The notes beneath the pieces were generated by a model that saw nothing but the letters and a program-made list of their open reading frames with translations, had not been told where the DNA came from and ran no database searches. Below, piece after piece: positions 24,925-33,418 of a stretch of 64,000 bases of DNA (its first letter is position 1; each line of letters begins with the position of its first letter). Position numbers and translations under genes: made by a program. Source of the DNA: Verrucomicrobiota bacterium (lineage in GTDB: Bacteria > Verrucomicrobiota > Verrucomicrobiia > CAIQCK01); contig JACRQF010000001.1 in the NCBI GenBank assembly GCA_016222825.1, positions 1 to 64,000 on the forward strand, in the 5' to 3' direction.

Positions 24925-26139
24925 TCAGTAGCCCATCAAACCGCAGCAACGCGTGCAGACCGGCATGAGGCCGTCCCGGCTGACGCTGCGCCGGAACTTC
25001 CGGTAAGCCTCCGAGTTCCACAGATCGGTGAGGGTGGCGTCCTTGACGTTGCCAACCACGTAATCATGGTAGTCGCGGCACGGCGAAACGTCCCCGTTGC
25101 TGTTGACCTCGACGACCTGATAGATCGAAACGCATTGGTTGTAGCCGAACCGTTCGGCATGGTCGGTGTAGTAAGCCTTCAGGTTCTCCCGCCCTGTGAT
25201 CGGCGGGATGATGCTCACCGGCGGCGCCGACCGCGGGCGCGATTTCGCGAGCAGCCCCTCAATCTGGCGGTCCAGTTCATCGTGGTCCGCCGACTTCCAA
25301 TCGCCATCCCAACCGCGATGCCGCGTCGGCACGAAGCCGAACCGCCTCAGGAAATCCTGCTCATGCGCCGCCGCGCTCTTCTTGTCTATCCACCACGATA
25401 GGTAGAACACAAACAGGTCCACCTTGTCCCGGAACGCGTCGTAGATGTCGCCGAGATGTTTGAGGTTGCCCTCCGAGATCGTCGTCAGCGAAGCGATCAC
25501 GGGCAGGCCGCGGCCGTTCCTGCCTCTCGCCTCGCGCACCGCATCGAGGCCGCGCACGATGTCGTGAAAGTTGTCGCCGCTGCCCGGCGAAGGGCGCATC
25601 CGGTTGTGCAGTTCGGCGCAATGGCCGTCAATCGAGACCTGCAAGAGAAACAGCGGCGCCTCGGCAAGCTGTTGCGCCGCCGCGGCCACGCGCGAGCCGT
25701 TGGTGGCGATGGCCGTCGGCAGACCCAGCGCCGACGCCCCGGCAATCAGGTCGAGAATGCCTTTGTAAAGCATCGGCTCGCCGCCCCAGAAATAGACCAC
25801 CGGACGATGACCGTGTTGCACCAGGTCCTTCATCAACTCCAGATATCGCTCGGTTGAAACCTCCTTGTCCCGGAGTTGCTTCAGGCTCTCGTCATGAAGA
25901 TAGCCGCGGTCGCCCCACTGGCCGCAAGTGTGGCAGCGCAGGTTGCAGACGTCGGTGATCCTGAAACTGACCTGGCGGATCTTGCCGGCCTGGCCGTTTC
26001 GGCGGAAGGGGCGGGAGAGATTGAAGAGCCGCTTGTCCAGCTCCAGCGCGGCCAGTTTGCGGCCGATCCACAAATGCGGCGCCACGCGGCGGAAGTTCTT
26101 CGCCACGACCCCGACTGACACGCTGCTCCGTTTGGCCAT
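24925..26139 (-). CDS. Radical SAM protein with SPASM domain
   Basis: 404 residues from the ATG at 26139; no clear ribosome site, and the in-frame extension upstream is low-complexity (IIII), so this start is preferred. Radical SAM cluster CNLRCHTC (C65, C69, C72), GGEPML, ATNGS and VSIDG are all in order. The C-terminal SPASM-like part has C in NQCVSIYQVVEV, SPCRDYHDYV and the closing CTRCCGL, matching a twitch/SPASM auxiliary-cluster pattern. These enzymes often modify peptides, but also sugars and lipids. No precursor peptide gene is visible. Cotranscribed with the acyltransferase at 24190..24906. Confidence 0.88.
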   Translation of the reverse strand: MAKRSSVSVGVVAKNFRRVAPHLWIGRKLAALELDKRLFNLSRPFRRNGQAGKIRQVSFRITDVCNLRCHTCGQWGDRGYLHDESLKQLRDKEVSTERYLELMKDLVQHGHRPVVYFWGGEPMLYKGILDLIAGASALGLPTAIATNGSRVAAAAQQLAEAPLFLLQVSIDGHCAELHNRMRPSPGSGDNFHDIVRGLDAVREARGRNGRGLPVIASLTTISEGNLKHLGDIYDAFRDKVDLFVFYLSWWIDKKSAAAHEQDFLRRFGFVPTRHRGWDGDWKSADHDELDRQIEGLLAKSRPRSAPPVSIIPPITGRENLKAYYTDHAERFGYNQCVSIYQVVEVNSNGDVSPCRDYHDYVVGNVKDATLTDLWNSEAYRKFRRSVSRDGLMPVCTRCCGLMGY

Positions 26140-26248
26140 ACGTATAATAATAATGACACCGCCGCCGGCCGCTGAAACTCTTGTCGTTACGCCGACGGGC
26201 CGGCTATCATAGCCGCATCGGGCGCTCAAACAAGCGCCCAGATGACCT

Positions 26249-27307
26249 ATGGCCAGAATACTTTACGGAGTTCACGGCACTGGACACGGACACGCCATGC
26301 GGGCGCTGACGGTCGCGCGCCATTACCCGCAGCACCAGTTCCTCTTCGTCAGCCACAGCCACGGCGCGGAACTGCTGAAACGCGAGTATCCGCTCGTTGA
26401 GTGCTACAACCCCGAAACGCCCGTCGTGGCCCACCGCGTGAACGCGCCGGCCGCGGTCATGAGCATGTTGCGGACCTGGGCGCGGCAGCCCGGCCTGACC
26501 CGGATGCTCCTCCGCGAGATCGAGCGGTTCCAGCCAGACGTAGCCATTACGGACTACGAATACTTCGTGCCGCGCGCCTGCCGGGTCGCCGGCCTGCCGT
26601 GCCTCTCAGTGGACCACCAACACATCATCACCTGCGCGCAACACAACATCCCCGTGCGCCAACTCGCCAGCTACGCCGCCACGACCGTGGCCATCCGCGG
26701 CCTCTTCAGCGTGGCCTCGGCTTATCTGGCCATCTCTTTCTTTCAACCGCCACTGCGGCCCGGCGCAAACGCCCGCATCGCGCCCCCGCTCCTGCGGGAG
26801 AACCTCTTCCGCCTCGCTCCCACCGACGGCGACCACGTGCTCGCCTACCACGCTTACGCCACCTCGCCGGGCTTCTACGCCTTCCTCCGCGCCATCCCGC
26901 GGCCCGTGAGAGTCTATGGATCACACCGCACGGACAGCGACGGCAACCTCCAGTTCCAGCCGCGCTCCGAGGACGGCCTGCTCGCCGACCTGGCCTCGTG
27001 CGCCTACATGATCAGCAGCAGCGGCCACACCCTCCTTTCCGAAGGGCTGTATTTCGGCAAACCGTCCCTCGTCGTCCCGGTCAGCGGCGCGTTCGAGGAA
27101 TTCCTCAACGGCCACTACGTCGAGACCCTCGGCTACGGCCGCTGTTACGAAGGCGTCGCGCCGCCCGCCACTCTCATTCCTGAAATCGAGTCGAACCTGG
27201 ATCGCTACCGGAAAAACATCCGGGCGAAGGATTTCTGCGGCAACGCCGAAATCTTCAGCCTGCTCGACGCCTTCATCGAGAGGAAATTGCTGCCATGCGC
27301 GTCCTGA
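26249..27307 (+). CDS. Glycosyltransferase, MJ1255/GT28-like (GT-B fold)
   Basis: 352 residues. The N-terminus ILYGVHGTGHGHAMRAL is the family hallmark (Gly-rich loop G-GHG-A-R), followed by FVSHSHGAELL and PDVAITDYEYFVPRACR. The C-terminal half has the sugar-nucleotide region (MISSSGHTLLSEGLYFGKP, VVPVSGAFEEFLNGHYVETL). It resembles the uncharacterised MJ1255-type group, related to MurG and diacylglycerol glucosyltransferases. Overlaps the next glycosyltransferase by 13 bases. The pair could add the first sugars to a membrane lipid. Divergent from 24925..26139. Confidence 0.83.
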   Translation: MARILYGVHGTGHGHAMRALTVARHYPQHQFLFVSHSHGAELLKREYPLVECYNPETPVVAHRVNAPAAVMSMLRTWARQPGLTRMLLREIERFQPDVAITDYEYFVPRACRVAGLPCLSVDHQHIITCAQHNIPVRQLASYAATTVAIRGLFSVASAYLAISFFQPPLRPGANARIAPPLLRENLFRLAPTDGDHVLAYHAYATSPGFYAFLRAIPRPVRVYGSHRTDSDGNLQFQPRSEDGLLADLASCAYMISSSGHTLLSEGLYFGKPSLVVPVSGAFEEFLNGHYVETLGYGRCYEGVAPPATLIPEIESNLDRYRKNIRAKDFCGNAEIFSLLDAFIERKLLPCAS

Positions 27308-28404
27308 TCCTGACCTCCAGCACCGGCGGCTGCCATGACATGCGGGCGCGGGCGTTCGCCGAGTGGGCGCAGGCGGAGCCGCAACACGGCGTCTCGGTCG
27401 AGTGGTGCCGGCCGCTGGAGGAGTCGCACGCGATCTACAAGTTCGGCGTCGAGCTTTACAACTGGATCCAACGCACCGCTCCCCTGCTCCATCACGTCTA
27501 TTTCAACTTCCTCGAAGTCGCCTCCGTCATCCGCTCCGCCACGCCCCTCGGCGCAGCCCGCTTCCGCGCCGTGCTGGAGCGCGTGCGGCCCGACGTGGTG
27601 CTCAGCGTCCATGACTCGCTCAATCACACCTTCTTCGATTTCGCGCGCACGGTGCTGGGCCGCGACCGCGTGCGCTGCGTGACCTATTGCGACGAGTTGC
27701 ACGGCGGCTACGGTTTCAGCCGCCATTGGGTGAACCCGGCGGCAGACCTCTTCATCGGCGTCGTGCCGGAAACGTGCGAGGCGGCCGTCCGCTGGGGCAT
27801 GGCGCCGGAGAAGACGTTTGTGGGCGGATTCATGACGCGGCGGTTCTTCTACGAACCCGCCGGGACGGAGACACGCGAGCCGGGAGAGTTCAGTTTGCTG
27901 TTGATGGCTTCCGGCCACGGAGCGCAGAACCACATTGCTTTCCTGGAGGCGCTGAAACGGCAACGCGTGCAGGCGAAGGTGATGGCGCTCTGCGGTGCGT
28001 CGGCCGAGGCGGCGCGGGCGGTCAACGCGTGGGCCGCAGCGAATCCGTCGTTGCCGGTGCAGGTGCTGCCGCACGACAGCAACATTGCCCGGTTGATGCG
28101 CTCCGTCACGGCCGTTGTGGCGCGGCCGGGCGCGGGCACTTGTAGCGAAGCGATTGTGAGCCGCTGTCCGCTGCTCATCAACACGCTCGGTGGCTTGATG
28201 CCGCAGGAACTCATCAACGTGAAGTTCTGCCGCAAGCACGGCATCGCCGAGGTGATTCGCCGTCCCGATGATCTGGCGCGAATCGCAACGGAGTGGAAGG
28301 CCAATCCGGCGCTGCCGGAGACGATGCGGCAACGGATGGACGCTGTCTGCCCGCGCAACGGGCCAAAAGAAATTCTTCAGCGGCTCGCCGCGCTGGTTTC
28401 GTAG
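27295..28404 (+). CDS. Glycosyltransferase, MGDG-synthase/MurG-like (GT28 type)
   Basis: 369 residues. It starts MRVLILTSSTGGCHDMRA, the phosphate-loop region of monogalactosyl/diglucosyl-diacylglycerol synthases; a Cys stands where GGGH is usual. Other marks: VRPDVVLSVHDSLNHTFF, LLLMASGHGAQNH, VQVLPHDSNIARLM, VARPGAGTCSEAIVSRCPLL (donor-binding region) and a C-terminal MPQELINVKFC. Members transfer sugars from UDP-sugars to lipid acceptors at the membrane face. This suits a glycolipid pathway. It converges with 28377..29519, overlapping by 28 bases tail to tail. Confidence 0.85.
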   Translation: MRVLILTSSTGGCHDMRARAFAEWAQAEPQHGVSVEWCRPLEESHAIYKFGVELYNWIQRTAPLLHHVYFNFLEVASVIRSATPLGAARFRAVLERVRPDVVLSVHDSLNHTFFDFARTVLGRDRVRCVTYCDELHGGYGFSRHWVNPAADLFIGVVPETCEAAVRWGMAPEKTFVGGFMTRRFFYEPAGTETREPGEFSLLLMASGHGAQNHIAFLEALKRQRVQAKVMALCGASAEAARAVNAWAAANPSLPVQVLPHDSNIARLMRSVTAVVARPGAGTCSEAIVSRCPLLINTLGGLMPQELINVKFCRKHGIAEVIRRPDDLARIATEWKANPALPETMRQRMDAVCPRNGPKEILQRLAALVS

Positions 28405-29519
28405 CCGACGCAGGACCGGTTCCGGCAGAGAAACTCCTCCGCCCAAGCCGTCTGGTCGGTTGAGTGAATCAGAAGGTCATCCAACCGCATCAGCACGCGC
28501 GCCCGCAGCTCGCTGACTCGGCGCGTGTCGTTTGATGGCGCGTCTTTGGAGACAATCCAACAACCATTTCCGGAACGTCGCTCCACTTCCCATCTCGCGT
28601 CCGCGCCCGGACCGTCGAGGATGAAGATTCGCTGCGGGCTGTCGCCCCGCTCCACCATGCCGCCCGGTTCCAAACCTTCCGCTTGCACACGCGCCCATTC
28701 CATCTGCACGGCACGGAAGGTCGTGCAGTTGATCCAATGGTGCAGCGGGAAATGCAGCAACACGAGCGGCTTGAACGGCTCGCCGCTTTGGATCATCTCG
28801 CTGCCGTTTCCCCAGAGGGAACTGAACAACCGGACCAGCGCCGTGCGCAGCGGATGCCGACGAACCGCCTCCCATTTCCGCGGCCAGCCGGCGCCATCCC
28901 ATCGCCAGCAATCCAGCGCCGCAGGCGGGCGCATCAGGCCGAGCACGGTCGCGTAGAGCCAGCGTTTGCGCTTCGCCATGCGCAGCAGGTAATCCATGCC
29001 GTAGTTCGCGTTGTTCGGCTGGTGGCAGAGGACGTGTGGCACACGCTCCCATTTCCCGTCGGTGACAAACCACTGTTCGCTCAGGCCGACGAAACGGATG
29101 CGCTCGCGGTTGAAAAGGGCCTGCCGAAACGGCCAGCGCGAGGTCGCCTGCGATGAGCCGTTCCAGAGAGGGAAGATGAACTCGAATCCGCTCGTCTCCG
29201 CCGACGGCTCCGGCCCGGCGCGGAAGCCGCGAAACCATTTCACCAGTTCGGAACTGGGAAACTCGTCGGCGTCAGGGCGGAAGATCCAGTCATGCCGGCA
29301 TTGCTTCCACGCGAAGATGAAGTGCGACTCGTGCGCGAACCAGCGCGGTCTCTCGAAGAAGCGCCCGCCGTGCGCTTCCACCAGCGAGCGAACGTCGTCG
29401 AGATCCGGCCCGTCGTGGACCACGACGAGGTCGTCGTAGCAGCCCTCGGCGTGGGCCAGCAGCCGGGAGAGAAAATCCCGTTCCCGATACAGGCACACCA
29501 CCATGGAGACAGCAGGCAT
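28377..29519 (-). CDS. Family 2-like glycosyltransferase (GT-A fold)
   Basis: 380 residues. The N-terminal nucleotide-binding half is clear: VSMVVCLYRERDFLSRLL, DDLVVVHDGPDLDD, and the DxD-type FRPDADEFPSSELVKWF. The C-terminal 200 residues are Trp-rich (GSSQATSRWPFRQALFN, DCWRWDGAGWPRKWEAV) with no membrane segment. Last gene of a five-gene minus operon (34306-28377) with the ACP-FabZ, ketoacyl synthase, SDR and GT4 genes. It may act on the product of those enzymes. The donor sugar is unknown. Confidence 0.8.
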   Translation of the reverse strand: MPAVSMVVCLYRERDFLSRLLAHAEGCYDDLVVVHDGPDLDDVRSLVEAHGGRFFERPRWFAHESHFIFAWKQCRHDWIFRPDADEFPSSELVKWFRGFRAGPEPSAETSGFEFIFPLWNGSSQATSRWPFRQALFNRERIRFVGLSEQWFVTDGKWERVPHVLCHQPNNANYGMDYLLRMAKRKRWLYATVLGLMRPPAALDCWRWDGAGWPRKWEAVRRHPLRTALVRLFSSLWGNGSEMIQSGEPFKPLVLLHFPLHHWINCTTFRAVQMEWARVQAEGLEPGGMVERGDSPQRIFILDGPGADARWEVERRSGNGCWIVSKDAPSNDTRRVSELRARVLMRLDDLLIHSTDQTAWAEEFLCRNRSCVGYETSAASR

Positions 29520-29541
29520 AGTTCGTCAGCGTCTTTTCCGG

Positions 29542-31326
29542 TCACCAAAACAAGATGCTCTCCAGCCGTCGCGCGTAGCGGCGGCCGACGGCGGCGGCGC
29601 TGAATCGCTCGCGTATGTCGCGGGCGCCCTGCGCGCCGAGCTTGGCGCACAACTGCGGGTCGGCCGCGAGTTTCGCCATGCATTCCGCAGCGTGCTCCAC
29701 ATCCGGCTCGGCCCACTCGCTGCCGCGAACGTATTCGTCCACGTGGTGCTCCAACCGCACCATGCGATAGCGGACGGGGAAACCGTTCTGTGGCGTGACA
29801 TACTCGGCCGTCGCCGACCAGTCGGTGCTGACCACCGGCTTGCCAAGGAACATCGCCTCCGCCACGCAATAGCCAAAACCTTCCGCGTGGTGCAACGAAA
29901 CAAACGCGTCGCAGCAGGCCATCAACTCATAGACCTCCTGGCGCGCCAGCGTGCGATCTATCACGAACACGTTCGGCAGGCCGGCGAGCCGCGCGCGCAG
30001 CCGTTCCATGTCGGCGGCGTTGCGGGCGACGTTGTGGGTCTTGAGCACCAAGCCGGCCTTTGGGTTCTTTGCGGCGACGCGGCGGAAAGCCTCCACCACC
30101 GCCTCCGGATTCTTGCGCGCGGCCAGCGAGTTCATGTCGAACACGAACAGGAAGAGAAACAGATCCTCCGGCAGCCCGAACTTCGCCCGGAAGTTCGTCC
30201 CCGCCGGCGGCGCGAACTCCACGACCAGCGGCATGTTCACGACGGGCACTGGCACGCTCATCTGGATCGCCTCCGCGCAAAAACGCGACGAAGTCCATAT
30301 CTCGTCGAACCACCGCGCATATCGCACCCAGTCCTCCGGGAACTCATCCGTCTCCCACAGCCAGTAGGCGATGTTGTAGCGTCCGCTCATCCAGCCTTCG
30401 CCGTGATGCTTCTCGATCTCGTCCGTCTCCCGCACGTTGATGTGATAGAGGCTCACGGGGAGCTTCATCGTTTCCGAAAGCCGCGCCCTCACCGTCTCGT
30501 CGCTTTGGCGGCTGGTGAGCGGGAGGCGAAGCCGCACAAGGCATGTGGGCACGCCGGCCGCGTCCGCCGCGCGCACCGAGCCGCGGGCCGCATCGCCCAT
30601 GCTGTGCTCGGAGAGGAAATGCCCGACGATGTTCAGGCCCGGTCGGACTTCTTTCCGCACGGCCGGCCCCGGCAGAGCGGCGTGTCCGCGGAAGTCCACG
30701 ACCAACTCGCCGTCCACCGAAAGCGTGGCCAGGCGCAACCGGCGATGTTGCAGGTTGCGAAATCGCCAGTCGCACATCCGCCGCCACAACGCCAACGGCA
30801 TCGGCGCCGACATGAAATAGGTCGCCACACCGGAAAGGAAGCCCGCGGGTTGCACGTTCCTCAACCGGAAGCCGAGTCGGAAAGTTTCCCGTCCGTCGGG
30901 ACGCGGCGGAAGCGTGCCTTCGGCAACGAAATTGTTCTGCGCAGGCGTGTGGCAGAACAGCGGCGCGCCATCGAGTGACACCTCCAGCGTCGGCGGCGTG
31001 GTAATGCGCGGCCAAACGGCCAGCCATTTGTCCAGACGTTCCTTCCACCGCGCCAAGCCTGCGGCATCAAAAAGCTTCTGCCAGCGTTTCTCGAGGGCCA
31101 GCACTCTGGCGGGCGGCTGCCATCGCGGCCTGTGGTGCAGGTCCGGCGCGATGAGCCGGCCTTCAACGCGGAGCGTCTTTCCCCAAAACTTCGCGGGCAA
31201 CTCCACGTCCGCCTCGCCGTAAGGAACGCAGGCGGTGTCGCGATCCAGTTCGTCGAACCGGAAATTCCGCGGTGACCACCCCAGTCCCGGCCGTGCGGCG
31301 TTGCGTTGGGAGGAACCTTCGCTCAT
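29542..31326 (-). CDS. Family 4-like glycosyltransferase with long N-terminal extension
   Basis: 594 residues, about 200 longer than a normal GT4. Residues about 1-230 have no recognised fold (RVEGRLIAPDLHHRPRW, VSLDGAPLFCHTPAQNN). The C-terminal GT4 half begins near GLNIVGHFLSEHSMGDAARG and includes YNIAYWLWETDEFPEDW, NMPLVVEFAPP, VLKTHNVARN and the donor-binding motif HHAEGFGYCVAEAMFLGKP. The N-terminal part may bind a lipid or protein acceptor; this is inference. It begins one base after the SDR stop, so it is tightly coupled with 31328..32140. Confidence 0.82.
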   Translation of the reverse strand: MSEGSSQRNAARPGLGWSPRNFRFDELDRDTACVPYGEADVELPAKFWGKTLRVEGRLIAPDLHHRPRWQPPARVLALEKRWQKLFDAAGLARWKERLDKWLAVWPRITTPPTLEVSLDGAPLFCHTPAQNNFVAEGTLPPRPDGRETFRLGFRLRNVQPAGFLSGVATYFMSAPMPLALWRRMCDWRFRNLQHRRLRLATLSVDGELVVDFRGHAALPGPAVRKEVRPGLNIVGHFLSEHSMGDAARGSVRAADAAGVPTCLVRLRLPLTSRQSDETVRARLSETMKLPVSLYHINVRETDEIEKHHGEGWMSGRYNIAYWLWETDEFPEDWVRYARWFDEIWTSSRFCAEAIQMSVPVPVVNMPLVVEFAPPAGTNFRAKFGLPEDLFLFLFVFDMNSLAARKNPEAVVEAFRRVAAKNPKAGLVLKTHNVARNAADMERLRARLAGLPNVFVIDRTLARQEVYELMACCDAFVSLHHAEGFGYCVAEAMFLGKPVVSTDWSATAEYVTPQNGFPVRYRMVRLEHHVDEYVRGSEWAEPDVEHAAECMAKLAADPQLCAKLGAQGARDIRERFSAAAVGRRYARRLESILFW

Positions 31327-31327
31327 C

Positions 31328-32140
31328 TCAAATCCCGAAGAATCGTCTCATCAACCTCTCCAGCCAGCGCATCGGCAACACCCGCGCCATGAACGGGCCG
31401 ATCTTCGCCTGATAGAAGCTGCCCACGGTGACCACCGGCGGCGGGTTTGGGGAGTTCATGACGCGCCAAACGGTTTCAGCCACGCACGACGGCGGCGGCG
31501 CGGCGGCCATCTCGCGGCGTTGGACTTCCCAGACCGCTTCCTGGCGCGCGCGGTCCTCGTCGGGAGCGAAGCGCCTCGTCGCCGCGTGAAACGGCGTGTT
31601 GATGTCTGCGGGCTGCACGTCCACGACGCGGACGGGCGACTCCGCGAGTTCGAGGCGCAGGCACCGGCTGTAGGCGCTGAGGGCGGCCTTGGCGGCGCTG
31701 TAGGCGGCCATGTAGGGAACTGCAAACGAGCCGGCGAGGGACGTGATGTTGATGATGACACCGTGCCCGCGCTGGCGCATCGCGGGCACGGCAAGGCGAA
31801 TCAGTTCGAGCGGGCCGTGCAGGAGCAACTGAAACTGCTCGCGCGCCAGTTCGGCGGGCACTGTGGCGGTCGGCCCGAAAACGGCGGAACCGGCGTTGTT
31901 GATGAGCACGTCGAAGCCGCCGGCGTCGCGCTGCGCCTGTGCGAAGCTTTCGCGGATGGACGCGTCGGCGGCGAGGTCCATGCACACGGGATGAAAATGC
32001 GGAAGCTGCGGCAACCGTGCCGTGTCGCGGGAGGCACCCCAGACTTCGCAACCGCGCGCAGTGAGCAGGCGCGCGATTTCCAATCCGATGCCGGAACTCG
32101 CGCCGGTCAGCAGCACAGTGGTCGGACGTTCATTCTCCAT
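31328..32140 (-). CDS. Short-chain dehydrogenase/reductase
   Basis: 270 residues, classical SDR. NAD(P)-binding TGASSGIG at 12-19, NNAG at 81-84, catalytic S134, Y147 and K151 (YSAAK). The Arg in GASRDTAR after the second strand favours NADPH. It overlaps the ketoacyl synthase stop by 11 bases. In this context it can act as the 3-ketoacyl-ACP reductase for chain building, or as the 3-keto-base reductase after the oxoamine synthase. Sequence alone cannot choose. The C-terminal tail (PFMARVLPMRWLERLMRRFF) is hydrophobic and basic and might touch the membrane. Confidence 0.88.
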   Translation of the reverse strand: MENERPTTVLLTGASSGIGLEIARLLTARGCEVWGASRDTARLPQLPHFHPVCMDLAADASIRESFAQAQRDAGGFDVLINNAGSAVFGPTATVPAELAREQFQLLLHGPLELIRLAVPAMRQRGHGVIINITSLAGSFAVPYMAAYSAAKAALSAYSRCLRLELAESPVRVVDVQPADINTPFHAATRRFAPDEDRARQEAVWEVQRREMAAAPPPSCVAETVWRVMNSPNPPPVVTVGSFYQAKIGPFMARVLPMRWLERLMRRFFGI

Positions 32141-33407
32141 TTTCCCAGCGCCGAAGTGCGAGGCAAACGTTGGAACCGCCGAAGCCGCTGGAGTTGCTCA
32201 GGACAATGCGCGGCGCGTCGGCGATGGGGCGTGTCACAATCGGCAGGTCCTTGCACTCCGGGTCCAACTCGGTGATGTGGGCGGAGACAGGCGTGAACCG
32301 CTCCTGCAACGCGAGACAGCAAAAACCCGCTTCCATCGCGCCCGCCAACGACAGCCCGTGGCCGGTGAGGCTCTTGGTGCTGCTGATGAAGGGGACTTTG
32401 CCGCCGGCGAACACCTTGCGAATGGCGCGGCATTCACTAACGTCGCCAATCGGCGTGGAGGTGCCGTGGGCGTTGATGTAGTCCACCTCACCCGGTTTGA
32501 GATTCGCGTCCTGTAAGGCCTCCTTGATGGCCCGCGACAAGCCGTCGCCGCTGGGTTCAGGCGCGATCACGTTGAAACCGTCGGAGGCTTGTCCCCAGCC
32601 CATCGCCTCGACAGCGATGGCCGCGCCGCGCCGCCGAGCGTGTTCGAGTTCCTCGACGACCAACACGGCCGCGCCGCCGGTGCCGACGAAGCCGTCCCGT
32701 TTCGCGTCAAAGGCGCAGGGCGTTTTCTCCGGGTCGGTCTGCACGCTGAGCGCGCGGATGCCGGCGAAGGGGAGGATGCTGAACTTGTTGCAGTCCTCGG
32801 CGCCGACCACGAAGACGATGTCCTGCCGGCCCTGCCGGATCAGTTCCATCGCCAGCCCCAAAGCATGAGCCGACGACGAACAGGCGCTGGAGCAGCCGAG
32901 CGAGCCGCCCTTGAGTTTGAAGCAAGAGACGAGGTTGATGTAAAGAGAACCGGGAATGCCGTTGACAATGGCCATCGGCTGACAACGCATCACACCGCGC
33001 GTGGCCATCGTGTGGAGGTTTTCGTAGGCCATCCACATCGAGCCGCCCGAAGCGCACAGGATGCCCGTGCGCGGGTTGGAAACAAGGTCTGGCGCGAGTT
33101 TCGCCTCGCGGATGGCTTGCTGCATCGCGCAGTAGGCGTAGAGGGCGTTGGGCGTCATCGGCCGCAGTTGCTCGCGGCTGAGCGAGTATTCAGCAGGATA
33201 CGTCCAGTCCTCGAACATCGCTGTCGGAAAACTGAAGCCTTTGACGGTGCCCGCCAGCTTCACCGGCACATCCGGCGCGGCAAACTCCGGGAACAACTCC
33301 ACGCCGGTGCGGCATTCCTTGAGGTTGCGCAGGACTTCTTCGCGGCCGTTGCCGATGCTCGTGATGAATCCCAACCCTGTAACAACAGCGCGTCTCATGG
33401 GCGGCAT
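32130..33407 (-). CDS. Beta-ketoacyl-ACP synthase (FabF-like)
   Basis: 425 residues, thiolase fold. The catalytic triad is intact: C176 in SSACSSSAHALG, H314 in INAHGTSTPIGD and H350 in KSLTGHGLSLAGAMEAG. Also GFGGSN near the end. It condenses malonyl-ACP with an acyl chain. It follows the ACP-FabZ fusion by 11 bases and is followed by the SDR, so the operon encodes condensation, carrier, dehydration and reduction. No second synthase or chain-length factor is present, and no malonyl transferase or enoyl reductase; those would come from general fatty acid synthesis. Relatives occur in aryl-polyene and flexirubin clusters, but the other genes of those clusters are missing. Confidence 0.9.
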   Translation of the reverse strand: MPPMRRAVVTGLGFITSIGNGREEVLRNLKECRTGVELFPEFAAPDVPVKLAGTVKGFSFPTAMFEDWTYPAEYSLSREQLRPMTPNALYAYCAMQQAIREAKLAPDLVSNPRTGILCASGGSMWMAYENLHTMATRGVMRCQPMAIVNGIPGSLYINLVSCFKLKGGSLGCSSACSSSAHALGLAMELIRQGRQDIVFVVGAEDCNKFSILPFAGIRALSVQTDPEKTPCAFDAKRDGFVGTGGAAVLVVEELEHARRRGAAIAVEAMGWGQASDGFNVIAPEPSGDGLSRAIKEALQDANLKPGEVDYINAHGTSTPIGDVSECRAIRKVFAGGKVPFISSTKSLTGHGLSLAGAMEAGFCCLALQERFTPVSAHITELDPECKDLPIVTRPIADAPRIVLSNSSGFGGSNVCLALRRWENGE

Positions 33408-33418
33408 GATGGGCGCCG

